From Rugalucina vietnamica (Eukaryota; Mollusca; Bivalvia; Lucinida; Lucinidae), in assembly GCA_964017185.1 (NCBI GenBank), contig OZ024880.1:34624329-34688328 (forward strand): a DNA stretch of 64,000 nucleotides, given 5' to 3'. A model generated the notes under the pieces. That model was not told where the DNA came from, did not search any database, and saw only the letters and a list, made by a program, of their open reading frames with translations. The position numbers and the translations under genes are program-made. Positions 21,400 through 32,203 of the stretch are shown here, piece by piece; positions within the stretch are counted from its first letter, which is position 1; every line of letters begins with the position of its first letter.

Positions 21400-21782
21400 A
21401 CCAAGAAAACAAAAAGAACACATGTACCAATATGTTTATAAAACGAATAAAACAACATACGGAATTTACGTTTGCAAGTTCTCTTTGAATATCTGATTTA
21501 ACCACTTATTAGCGGAGTTTTGTTTTTCTTTTTCATGCGCTTAGAATGCAAATCATCACGACCCAGTTGTTCAAAACTTCGTTAGCTTAACATCATCGTT
21601 AAACCCTCAACTTGTTAAGTAAATGCCGACTACATAAGCAAATACATGTACACTGTTATTTTTTATTCTTAAAATGAACAGTGTATTTGTAAATTCGACG
21701 AATCGTTAACTATTTGAACAACTGTGTCCATTAAAAGTATATATTCTTAAAGTTCATAAAGTAAAATCAAGGTGCAAAGGGG

Positions 21783-22085
21783 TTTACTTTTCTTTTGCTC
21801 CGGATTTCAGGCGCCAAGGGATCGCCATAGGCGGGCAGCTTACTGAATCCGTGAGTCCTCTTTTTTGATTCATCATGGTGGTTATCATGATTTATTTGTT
21901 TGCCCATGAAGATTCATTGACTAGTTAGAGATTTACCACGATGACAGAACAACTAAATGTTGTGAAACACTGCAGAAGATGAGGGTGAGGTTAGGGCCAT
22001 ATTGAACAGGTTAAAGCCCCCATGTAGTTTTATATTACTGATCGTTCCAAGGCGATACTTCTGTTGTGGGTCTATTTGTTTTACG
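21783..22085 (+). mobile_element. Family C fragment
   Basis: TTTTGCTCCGGATTTCAGGC through GATCGTTCCAAGGCGATACT. It runs head-on into the - strand copy that begins at about 22091. Confidence 0.7.
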
Positions 22086-22090
22086 TGTTG

Positions 22091-22580
22091 GAAAAAGGTA
22101 CACGTAGGCAAAGATCAGGAAAAGGCGCAATCAGAAAAAGATTCCCACTCCAAAAACCGAGGTGGGAAAAAACCAGACTAACAATCAGGTCCTTATACCA
22201 TGAAAACATATCGTAAGCCGAATGAGCAGCTATTTTCCCAATAGGTGGCCACTCAGTTACCTAAACTTCACTAAAAATATGATAACATACATAAGGCGCC
22301 AACAGCACAAAAAATTTAAACACCAAGACATAAAACAAAAATAACCACCACGGAAGTATCGCCTTGGAACGATCAGGAACATAAAGTTACTGTCGGGCTT
22401 AAACCGGTTTTACATGGCCATAACCTCACCCTCAGCTTCTGCAGTGGTTCATAACATTTAGTTAGTTCTTCGGTCCTCGTGGTGAATAACTAACTAGTCA
22501 ATGAATCAGAAAAAGATTCCCACTCCAAAAACCGAGGTTGGGAAAAACTAATTAACAATCAGGTACTTATACTAAAGTAT
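22091..22580 (-). mobile_element. Family C copy with a second terminal piece
   Basis: AAAGGTACACGTAGGCAAAG to GTGGTGAATAACTAACTAGT (about 22500), followed by another copy of the AAAGATTCCCACTCCAAAAA segment (22508-22580). Confidence 0.7.
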
Positions 22581-22612
22581 CTGTATATTGCATGGGCAAA
22601 GTTTCGTAATGG
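22580..22612. mobile_element. Family B MITE terminus
   Basis: CTGTATATTGCATGGGCAAA then TTTCGTAATGG. Confidence 0.6.
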
Positions 22613-22666
22613 AAAACTTAATTGTTGCTCTAGACAATACCAGCGTTAGTATTGCGGCATTACATA

Positions 22667-22872
22667 TTAGCCGACGCATTAGAAAACCAACAATCTGCAT
22701 ATGCGAAAACAAAGGCGTCTTTTGTTTTCGCTACAAGGATAGTGCAATCCCTCTCCTTCTTCAATCCAAACTTTTGAGCTTGTTATTTTACCTTTCTCTG
22801 TGGCTGTACGGCCTGGTTTGTGTCGGGCCTAGTCGGAAAACAATATTGTTGGTTTTCTCATACGGGGTCTCA
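22667..22872. mobile_element. Family A MITE, copy 5 (central hairpin deleted)
   Basis: Ends TTAGCCGACGCATTAGAAAA / TCATACGGGGTCTCA. The centre is reduced to AAAGGCGTCTTTTGTTTTCG. Confidence 0.75.
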
Positions 22873-23084
22873 TATTTTTACAAACTGAGGCCTTGATATT
22901 CAGTGCCAAACAATTTCCGTTAAACAGATTAAGACTTCGCGTATCACTAGACAAAACGTACAATAGTTAAATTATGTATGTGCGAATCAAATTATAAGGG
23001 CAAAATCGGGTTAAACTTTACAGAATCAGGGTTCGTTGTAAATATGCCAGTATGATAGTTTATTTGTCTGCACTGCATGATATT

Positions 23085-23320
23085 TGAGCCGCCACATGGG
23101 AAAACCAACAATCTGCCTAGGCGAAAACAAAGGCGCAGATCAGCTTCGCAGTAACTGCGAAGCTGATCAGTGCCTTTGTTTTCGCTACTCTGATAGTACA
23201 GTTCCTCTTCTACTAAAATCCGAAATTTCAAGATTCTAGCTCTTTTCTGTGGCTGTACAGGTCGGTTTGTGTCGGACTTGGTCGGAAACCACATTGTTGG
23301 TTTTCCCACGAGGCGGCTCA
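23085..23320. mobile_element. Family A MITE, copy 6
   Basis: 236 bp with ends TGAGCCGCCACATGGG / CCCACGAGGCGGCTCA and hairpin AGCTTCGCAG / CTGCGAAGCT. Confidence 0.9.
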
Positions 23321-23557
23321 TTTACTTTTGAGATAACCAGGCGGTTTCTGGTCATGTTTTACTTTGTACACTTGATTATCACTCACCAACTTTCTGAGAA
23401 CAAGGATAAAGACCCCACCTCTAACGTTGCGCTGCGCAACTTCACGTTGTTGTTTTTTTTCTTATTTCTCTACTAAGTTCATTCTAAGTCTACCCTGTTA
23501 TAGAGCTTTTAATGGTTGCGTAAAGACAATATTTTATTTCTTGCGAATTTACTTTTC

Positions 23558-23830
23558 ATTGCGAAAACTTGCCCATGCAGTGCAATATACAGATTTTTTG
23601 TGCGTAAAAATCTATAATTTCATTAGATTTTTTTTTCAATTCTTCTTATTTTCTGGCTCAAAACATAGATTGTGTGGACACGTTAGAACAGAGGCGGTTC
23701 TAACGAGTACCCACAGTCTATGTTTTAGAGCAAATATAAAAAAAATATGTATATCCCTGCATACCCCAGTTTTTCTATATAGAAATGGGGTTTAAGGGTG
23801 TATATATTGCACGGGCATGTTTTCCTGATG
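23558..23830. mobile_element. Family B MITE, copy 7
   Basis: Ends CATTGCGAAAACTTGCCCAT / GGGCATGTTTTCCTGATG. One hairpin arm is shortened (TTAGAACAGAGGCGGTTCTA). Confidence 0.8.
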
Positions 23831-24252
23831 TTTTGGAAATTTTAAACGTTAGCGAAGTTTCTCGGAATACATTTAGCCACCACGGCGTCAAAGGAAAAGT
23901 CGCTTGAGCATCAATGTTGAATTACTTACCGTACATGTACTTTAATATTGCTTTCCAAATTAGATTACGTACTATATGTAAGTGTCGGATAATTCTTCTT
24001 TTTTGTTATTGTAGGACGTATGTGTTGGCGGAGGAAATAAAGCCATAACACGACAACAAATCATTATGGAGACGCTTCCGTAATGCTTCTGAGCGCTGCA
24101 TGCGATATGCATGCCAATCCTTCATAATGTAGCTAATTATCTGTCCTGTATTAACTGGATATAATTTCAAAATTTCCTGATATAATCAATTACAAACCAA
24201 TGCCAGCGCTCTTGCACGAAAAACAAACATACGTCAGCTTTTCTGTAACATT

Positions 24253-24488
24253 TGAGCCGCCTCGTGGGAAAACCAACAATCTGCATAGGCGAAAACAAAG
24301 GCGCAGATCAGCTTCGCGGTAACCGCGAAGCTGATCAGCGTCTTTGTTTTCGCTACTCGGATAGTACAATCTCTCTTCTTCCTAAATCCAAAATTTCAAG
24401 CTTCTAGCATGCTTCTGTGCTTGTACAGGTCAGTTTGCGTCGGACCTGTTCGGAAACCACATTGTTGGTTTTCCCACAAGGCGGCTCA
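24253..24488. mobile_element. Family A MITE, copy 7
   Basis: 236 bp. The hairpin is AGCTTCGCGG / CCGCGAAGCT: both arms changed together relative to copy 6. Confidence 0.9.
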
Positions 24489-24539
24489 TTTGTACGAAAA
24501 CGGTATCATCACGTGGTACAGACAGCTTTCTACCATCTC

Positions 24540-24812
24540 ATCATGAAAACACGTCCATGCTATGAATACCACCTAACCCTACTTTTATATAGCGAAAATG
24601 TAGTTTACAGGGGTTTTGATAATCTTTCTTGTTTTTGCTCCAAAATATAGATTGTGGTTACTCGATAGAACCGCTTCGGCTAGGCGTTTGTAACGTGTAC
24701 CCACAATCAATGATCTGAACAGAAATATAAAAAAAATATCAAAATGTTTGATGAAACTTTCATTTTACAGCTGAAAAAACTCTGTATATAGCATGGGCAA
24801 GTTTTCGTAATC
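24540..24812. mobile_element. Family B MITE, copy 8
   Basis: Ends CATGAAAACACGTCCATGC / ATGGGCAAGTTTTCGTAAT. The hairpin is eroded (GAACCGCTTCGGCTAGGCG). Confidence 0.75.
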
Positions 24813-24912
24813 CAGCGCCAACGAGCTTGGTTATGACCTTTCCGGGTTGTATGTACCTCTTGCATTTTGCATCCTTTTATAATAATTTATTCCTCTTCCT
24901 ATTGAGAACAAA

Positions 24913-25085
24913 TGAGCCGCCTCATGGGAAAATAAACAATCTGCATAGGCTAAACGGATAGTACACTTCCTTTTCTTCTTAAATCCGAAATTTCAAGCTT
25001 CTAGCTCTTTTCTGTGCTTTTACAGGCCGGTTTGTGTCGGACCTGTTTGGAAACCACATTGTTGGTTTTCCCACGAGGCGGCTCA
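24913..25085. mobile_element. Family A MITE, copy 8 (hairpin deleted, 173 bp)
   Basis: Both termini are intact (TGAGCCGCCTCATGGG / CCCACGAGGCGGCTCA). The left arm joins the right arm at CATAGGCTAAACGGATAGTA, so the central stem is gone. Confidence 0.85.
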
Positions 25086-25194
25086 AATGAACAAGCTAGG
25101 TTATATCCAACTTTCAAATTTCCTAGATTTTAGGTTATATCCCAACTTGAAATTTCTAAAACAAGGGTTATAAAAACATCTGTTTTAATTTTTC

Positions 25195-25440
25195 ATCATC
25201 CATAGTGGAGATTATATTTTTCTTTTGGTCCTTTGAGATCAGCGAGGATATTCTTAGAAATCAGAAACTGTTTACATTCATTTTCAAACCAACGTTTATT
25301 TGGCCCCATTTGGATAATACTTATTTACTACCCTGTTGAATGTTGCAAATCTACAGTATTCCGCTTTGGCTCCTTAATGCAAAAAAGTATATGAGGAGGC
25401 TTTAGTAACCGAAACCGCGTATGGCACATTCCCTTTCTCA
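25195..25440. mobile_element. Family D repeat
   Basis: Shares TTTTGGTCCTTTGAGATCAG, AACCAACGTTTATTTG.CCCC, TACCCTGTTGAATGTTGCAA and CGAAACCGCG.TATGGC with the copies near 39 kb and 63.3 kb. Confidence 0.65.
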
Positions 25441-25850
25441 TAGATACATGTATACTGAGTTCCACAGCCAACGCAACTCGTCATTAAAATTTGAAAAAAG
25501 AACTTATTGTGGTTTCAATCGATTCATCCGAAATTTCGCATATATGTCACTCAACCATTTTAAAAGATGACCTGTGAAAATCAACCGTCAAACATTTTTC
25601 GTTTTCCTACAAAGACGAAGGGGTCAGTTTGAAAAATGAAAGAAATCAGCGATTCTGACGAATTTCTTGTTAAACGGTGCACAGATAATAATTGAAAACT
25701 ATTAAGCTCAGAACCGGGGAAAGGAGCATGCAACAGAACTACATAGTGTACATGTCTTCAGTGCCAGGATAGCTAACAAAGGTAAAAGTAGGCTGTGCTA
25801 TGGAAACTGGGTAATAAGACAGAAATTCCTAGATAATTGGACTGGCTACC

Positions 25851-26110
25851 CATTACGAAAACTTGTCCATGCAATATACAGAGAATTTATTCATTGGAAA
25901 AATTTCGATACTTTTAATATTTTTGCTTAAAACATAGATTGTGGGTACACGTTATTACGAGTACCCACAACCTATGTTGTGGTGCAAAAACAAAACAAAA
26001 AAAAAAAAAAAAAAAAAAATAGACAGGTTTACCTCTACAAACCAGTTTTATTATAATCATAAAAGTGGGGTATGAGGGGTTATACATTACATGGACATGT
26101 TATCCTGATA
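25851..26110. mobile_element. Family B MITE, copy 9 (centre deleted)
   Basis: Ends CATTACGAAAACTTGTCCAT / GGACATGTTATCCTGATA. The centre reads GGGTACACGTTATTACGAGT, with the GC-rich stem removed. An A-rich run of about 35 bp follows at 25984-26019. Confidence 0.8.
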
Positions 26111-27171
26111 TGGCTTTTTTATTTTCATCTGCCGTCGACACCAGCCTTTACGTCAGTAAATTTAACGTTTAAAATTGTCTTGAATAAAAAGAAACAAAAC
26201 AAGTTTTGTTTTATAAAAGAAAAATAAAACCACCATTTGGAAAATTAAGTTTTATACTACTTCGCATTAAGAACGTGGTTTTATTTCGAACTGTTTTAAT
26301 GGCGCATTATAATATAAGTAAAGTAGAATATCGAGTGTTTAAGTAAAACAAATAGAAAATATTGAATAAGTTATAAAACATTTAATGACACCTTCAAACT
26401 TGTAACTAATGCTTCTTCTTTGAAATGTCTAGAAACAGTTTAATTGATTTATTTTAAGAATCGAATGTAGAATCAAGTTGTTAAGCCGGAGCGGAAACGT
26501 CAGACAAAATGCATCCTCGATGGCAAGTCTTCTAAGTCCAGTCGAAATATATGGTGTCAAACAAATTGACTCCTTGCGGGTTTTTTTCCGATAGAAGATT
26601 CAATGCATATTCACTTAATTAAAGCATGTGCTTTTAGTACTGCAGGTTAAATTTCAGGTACATGGCATAATCTAAGGTTAACGTATTCTACCAGAGATGT
26701 GGGTTTACGACCACGTAGGCAATTAAATAATCAGAGACGGGATATTTCAACATCTTGTAATCGAATTTCCATTAAACCATTAAATTTTATTTAAACATTT
26801 CCCAATAAAACAAATGCAGAATATTTCATTTAAAGTTGTCGGCATTCTGCGCTGGGAGTGTAAATCCGAAAACCATGATATTCAGTCGCGTGTCATGGGG
26901 TGTAGCCGCATGTTAGAAGGCGTTTTTAATGTAAAAGGAATGGCTGAACTTTGTAGCATTTGAGGTTTATGGAACACACATTCACTATGTGCGTAGGAAT
27001 ATAAACGGATCAAGACGCCTTACAACTGTTTGCAGGCTGGCATCACACACGATACAATTTCCCCTCGCTTGGATAGATATGAGTAGTTTTGACACCAAAA
27101 TCTACCACCTATTTTCATTTTGTTAAAAGAGATCACAGATCAAAGATTTCTCATAAGCACGTTTTGATATG
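26111..27171. other. AT-rich stretch, nothing recognised
   Basis: No exon, RNA gene or known repeat seen. Confidence 0.4.
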
Positions 27172-27640
27172 AAAAGGTACAAGAAGGCAATGCTCAGGAA
27201 AAGGCGCAATCAGAAATTCCCACTCCAAAAACCGAAGTGGGAAAAAACTAAATTGGCAATTAGATACTTTAACTAAGAAAACACATCGTAAGCCGAGTTA
27301 GCAGCCAATTTCCAATAGGCGGCCACTCAGTTACCTAAACCTAACCAAAATATGAAAACGCACATAAGTCGCAAAACAGCACAAAAATCAACATCAATAC
27401 ATTAAACAACAAGAGCCATAGCAGAAGTATCGCCTTTGAACGATCAGTAATACAAAATTACTGGCGGGCTTAAACTAGTTTTACATGGCCATAACCTCAC
27501 CCTCAGCCAATGCTGTGGTTCACAACACATAGTTATTCGTTCGGTCCTCGTGGTGAATCTCTAACTAGTCAATGAATCTCCAAGGACAAACAAATAAATC
27601 ATGATAACCACCATGATGAATCTTTCAAACCATCTTTATT
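27172..27640 (-). mobile_element. Family C copy
   Basis: AAAAGGTACAAGAAGGCAAT through CCTCGTGGTGAATCTCTAAC to CATGATAACCACCATGATG. Confidence 0.75.
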
Positions 27641-28091
27641 TAGATGGGTTGAACAGCAGTAGCTTTCTTTAAGCACGAAGGGGTGCTTCAAGCTGTGTTT
27701 AACTGGTGGACAAAAACCATTTGTTGAAGAGGTTAGCTACTTAGCTTTATCTGAGAATATAAACAAAATCTCAAAAGTCGTTATGACGATTCTTTGGACG
27801 AGAATGAATTTTTACCCCAAACAGTCAAAGTCTACTTCTTTCCTTTAAATAATTGCTGTCATTATCTCGAGTAAGTATATGAAACAAATCCAGGTTTGGA
27901 AATTCTGAAATAAAGTTGTAGGCTTCTTGCTGCACCCCAAATTTGGTGCTTTCGGAAATTTGCATTTAGCACTTTTTTTACTTAATCTTTTCAAATAAAT
28001 TAATGCTTTGTTATTTACCTGATACTGCCCTTTAAAACAACATATTTTTTTAATTGTTTGTAAAACATGTAGACTTCAGATGGTTATAAAA

Positions 28092-28327
28092 TGAGCCGCC
28101 TCGTGGGAAAACCAACAATGTGGTTTCCGAACAGGTCCGACTCAAATCAGGCTGTACAGTCACAGAAGATTGCTAGAAGCTTGAAATTTTGGATTTAAAA
28201 GGTAGAGGAATTGTACTATCCGTGTAGCAAAAACAAAGGCGCTGATCAGCTTAGCAGTTACTGCGAAGCTGATCTTCGTCTTTGCTTTCGCCTATGCAGA
28301 TTGTTGGTTTTCCCATGAGGCGGCTCA
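28092..28327. mobile_element. Family A MITE, copy 9
   Basis: 236 bp with hairpin AGCTTAGCAG / CTGCGAAGCT (one mismatch). Confidence 0.9.
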
Positions 28328-29848
28328 AATGAGAAAGATAATAAGTGGTGCAAAACTTCTTTTGATGAGTATATTAAGTCTCCGTCTTTCTCGCCTGATG
28401 CCTTTACTTGAATCAAACTCCTCGCCGGGTCGGGAGAAAGTCTATCTATTTTCACCCTAGCTGGTGAGCGCTAGTAATAATTGTAGTGGTGCTGGAGACA
28501 AAGCACATATTTGTGGGGATTTTATGAGAAAAAAGGTAATGATAAGAAAATACTCTTAGGGAGATGAAAATAGAGGATCTTACACGAGTAATGACCACAA
28601 GTGTAAAATTCGTTTTATCATATGACCTTTAAAATACGATTTTATCGCCTTCAAAGTGGGCAAATTTTCAATGAAAATTTACATTGTTGTCACGTACGTC
28701 GTCAATGACGTTACGTATTCTCGCAAAAGTGTTAATACACGTGTGGTCATAACAATTTTTATTACATGACGTTATCCACTGGAAAACAGCGATGTCATAT
28801 GATAAAACTCGGTTCTTTCAATGGTTTACTTTTATGGGACACGGAGAACAGAACCTTCTTGGAGGGGTCTCACAACAGACTTAAAACCAGTGGACAATCA
28901 CACATATTTGTATATGAACCATGTTAATCATCTCTGTTTGTCTTTGGAAGTTAAGCAACAGCATTTTCTGTAAGAAATTTATTCCTGACAACAAGCGCGT
29001 GTATATGAGCCAACCGTGAAGATATTTCCATAGAGTTCATCAGGTGAAGATCACTAACTGATGACGACAGAGAACGTTACTACATTTTTTATGTTAAACA
29101 GTCAATTGGTTTCATTTAATTAAACTATGAACACTATGGCAAAGTGTATTGAAATCATATAATATAGTTGTGTAGATCTCTAGCTTGTTCAGTATTCATT
29201 TTAATAAAAAGTAAATCTGTATTTGTCTTCGTAATGTTTCGCATGCTGTTTCGTAGATTTTACAATCGTCAATCCCATTTAAGGATAACTCGAATCACAT
29301 GTGCCATTCATTTGGTCTATATAATGTTGTTTCTGTGCGCATGTTTGGATTACAGTGATCGCGTGCATAACATAGCTTGGTATAATCCGTTAAAAAACTT
29401 TGTCACAGACAAGGAAAAAAAGAACTCTTAAAAAAACGATATCATAAAATATAATGTCTATCGGCGATTTTGCAAATAAGTTTTAGGCGAGTGGTGTGGC
29501 TGTGTTCAAAGTGTGTTACGCTAACTTACAAATTCCTTCATTATTTACTATGCTCTCACCCATAAATGGATTCATAACATAAAATTTCAACAAAAACGAC
29601 AAAAGCGACGATGCTGCGAGATTGTTGTCTGATGTTTCCGATGGCTATGATCGGATACTTCTTCGACCTCTTAGGGCTGTGAAACCATGATATCTTTTGT
29701 TGGGGTGAAAATCTGAAAATATAAAATGGAAAGTCTTATATGAAATTCCGCAATATTTGCACAAGTAAAATATACTTATGGTTTATTTATATACAGTTTA
29801 ATACGTTAGCATTTCTATTGTATGTTCACTTTTCCCGGCTGTCATAAT
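28328..29848. other. Non-coding stretch, nothing recognised
   Basis: One 87-residue frame on the + strand at 29168-29431 has no domain, signal or splice context that I can support. Confidence 0.4.
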
Positions 29849-29945
29849 GGCAATGACAATGACAATAGTTTATTGAATAATTTAGGCCACCGGCCCACAA
29901 TACAAACAAAAAAGCAATACATAAATATATTCTAATCGAGTACAT

Positions 29946-30968
29946 GATATACTACTCAAACTTTGATAAGCATCAAAAGTTTATTTTTGATTACAAGACA
30001 TACTGGTAATCTAACACTCGAAATTTTGCTACAGATATATAGCAGCACCATCACCGTGCAAACATTCCATCTTTTTTCGCATTGCCTGCGAGCCCTTCTC
30101 GCAGACTTGCAGGAACAATGGAAACCCCCTGAAATTGAAGTTGTCACTGTTTCCTACCCTATCCAATTCCGTCATTCATTCCCTCTTACTGGATCATTCA
30201 ACTGCAAAACTGTTTTGATACTCGAAATGTCGATACTTTTGTATCTAAAATGAACTTTTGGAAAATTCCAGAAATCTGTGATTTTTGGTTAAAAACACGA
30301 TTTTTTACCAAAAAAAAATTTTTCGCTTAAAATGTTGTCCTTTGCATGGTGATCATGAAACTGAAAACCGTTTTTGAATACGCACTCTGGTTTGCTCAAA
30401 CCAGCGTTTTTAAAATTTGTTGTCAGATGTTTTAATCACATAATACAAATTTCCATTAAGAAAACGTTCAGTCCAATGACAAATGTTTTAAAACGCTGTA
30501 AAATCTAAACCAATGCCCGTAGCTCAAATCGGTTTTCTGTTTCATACTCGCAGCCTAAAGGGCAGCGTTTTAAGCGAAAAAAAATTTTTTTGGGTAAAAA
30601 ATCGTGTTTTTAACCAAAAATCACAGATTTTTGAAATTTTCCAAATGTGCGTTTTAGACCCATAAGTATCGACATTTCGATTATGAAAACAGTTTTGCAG
30701 TTGAATGAGCCAGTAAGAGGGGGTAAATGACAGAATTGGATAGGGTAGACAACAATCAATGAGCAATGGCAACTTTAATTTCAGGGGGTTTCCATCGTTT
30801 CTGCAAGTCTGCGAAAAGCGCTCACAGACAACGCGAAAAAAAGATGAAATGTTTGCACAGTGATGGTTCTGCTTCATATCTATAGCAAAATTTCAGGTGT
30901 TAGATTACAAGTATGTCCTGTGAACAAAAATAAAGTTTTGATGCTTATCAAACTTTGAGTAGTATATA
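29946..30968. mobile_element. 1 kb foldback element inserted in the LINE 3' UTR
   Basis: Two arms of about 400 bp (29946-30340 and 30553-30968) are inverted copies of each other, starting TATACTACTCAAACTTTGAT on each side, around a 212 bp centre. Both arms carry a matching TGCTTATCAAA and TCAGGGGGTTTCC segment in opposite senses. Arm identity is high but not perfect. The frames read in it (29963-30253, 30542-30877) are mirror images from the same repeat, not genes. Confidence 0.85.
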
Positions 30969-31067
30969 ACGCTCATACTCTGTTTCAGCAATAGATGCAT
31001 CTCATAAATTCTTAACCACTAACAATACATATAAAATGTAGCTGAATTCATACATAAGTCTTATAGC

Positions 31068-31682
31068 TCAAACCCTATTTCTGAGATTAAAAGCATGAAA
31101 TATAAACATAGCAAGGTTTAATGTATTTTGATAATTATCATTAAACAAAGTATAAAAGGTTTCAGTGTTTCGTTCTCTATTTTCCAGTGATGGTATATAT
31201 GTAATTCTGAGATTTTCGTAAACCGGACAAATCATGACAAAGTGGAATTCATCTTCCACCTGGTTATAATCACATAAAGTACACAATCGACTTTCGTATG
31301 CTATATCGTCATGCCGACCTGTTTCTACTTTTAGTTTATGAACAGAGCATCTAAGTTTCGAAAGAGCTATTTGGTATTTTATTGGAAGATTAAATTTAAG
31401 ATAATTTGCAGTTTGTAATGTTGGCATAATAAATCGATAGTGTCTGGCTTTATCCGACTCTAAAAGTTTTGCATGCCAGTCTTGCTTACTACAATCAACG
31501 ATTCTTTGCTTGAAAGCCCTAATAAACATATTTATATCACCTACTTCTTCATTCATCCATACATACCCATAGCCATAAGAAAATAATAAATTTTTTACAT
31601 TCGTTGCCCATGTATTTCTACCTACTTCGTCCAACCGCCTTAGCATTTTATAACATTTGTATGGAATCCTTTCTCTATTCAT
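31068..31682 (-). pseudogene. LINE ORF2, C-terminal part (shifted frame)
   Basis: Continues ORF2 after a 1 nt frame change just before 31682. It encodes the thumb-like and C-terminal region, ending with a Cys/His cluster (CTLCDYNQVEDEFHFVMICP) of the CCHC type found at the end of many LINE ORF2 proteins, then a stop at 31068. Confidence 0.8.
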
Positions 31683-31684
31683 TC

Positions 31685-32203
31685 TTATAAGTCTGAGCCA
31701 ATATTTAATACATTATAAAAATAATCTACATATAATGGGTATCGACCACATTCGCCACAGGCAAAAGCATTTGTTGTACATACCGGCAATTTTAAGTATT
31801 TCTTACAAAAATTATTCTGAACGTTTTCAATAAAACTAGATTCTTGAAATCCCCAAATTTCTGCACCATATGTAAGAATCGGCTTGATCATAGAATCAAA
31901 TAATTTAAAGAATTCGTGATATTCAAAATATCCAATTGCATTTTGTAGTTTTGACATTGTAATTATACCACGCTTAGCTTGAATAGATAAACCCTCCTTT
32001 GCAGATGACCAGATTATCTTGGGTGTAACAAATATTCCCATGTATTTATACTTTGATACAGTTTCAATCCGATGTCCATTAAAGTACCATTTTTCATTTT
32101 CTCTAAGGTAACCCCCATTACGAAAAACTATTATTTTTGTTTTTGACATATTAATTTTCATTCCCGTTCTGTTACAAAAACCTGCTATAACATCAAGGTG
32201 TGC
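31685..32203 (-). pseudogene. LINE ORF2, RT-distal part after an in-frame stop
   Basis: In the same frame as the RT core. A TAA at 32204-32206 separates LYADDMANVSDNVRSL from the following AHLDVIAGFCN. The next residues (MKINMSKTKIIVF, GHRIETVSKYKYMGIF) are the usual post-YADD region. It ends at a premature stop where the frame shifts. Confidence 0.8.

Noticed and set aside
29963-30877. Two similar frames on opposite strands (96 and 111 residues)
   Set aside because: They are the two arms of one foldback element read in opposite directions.
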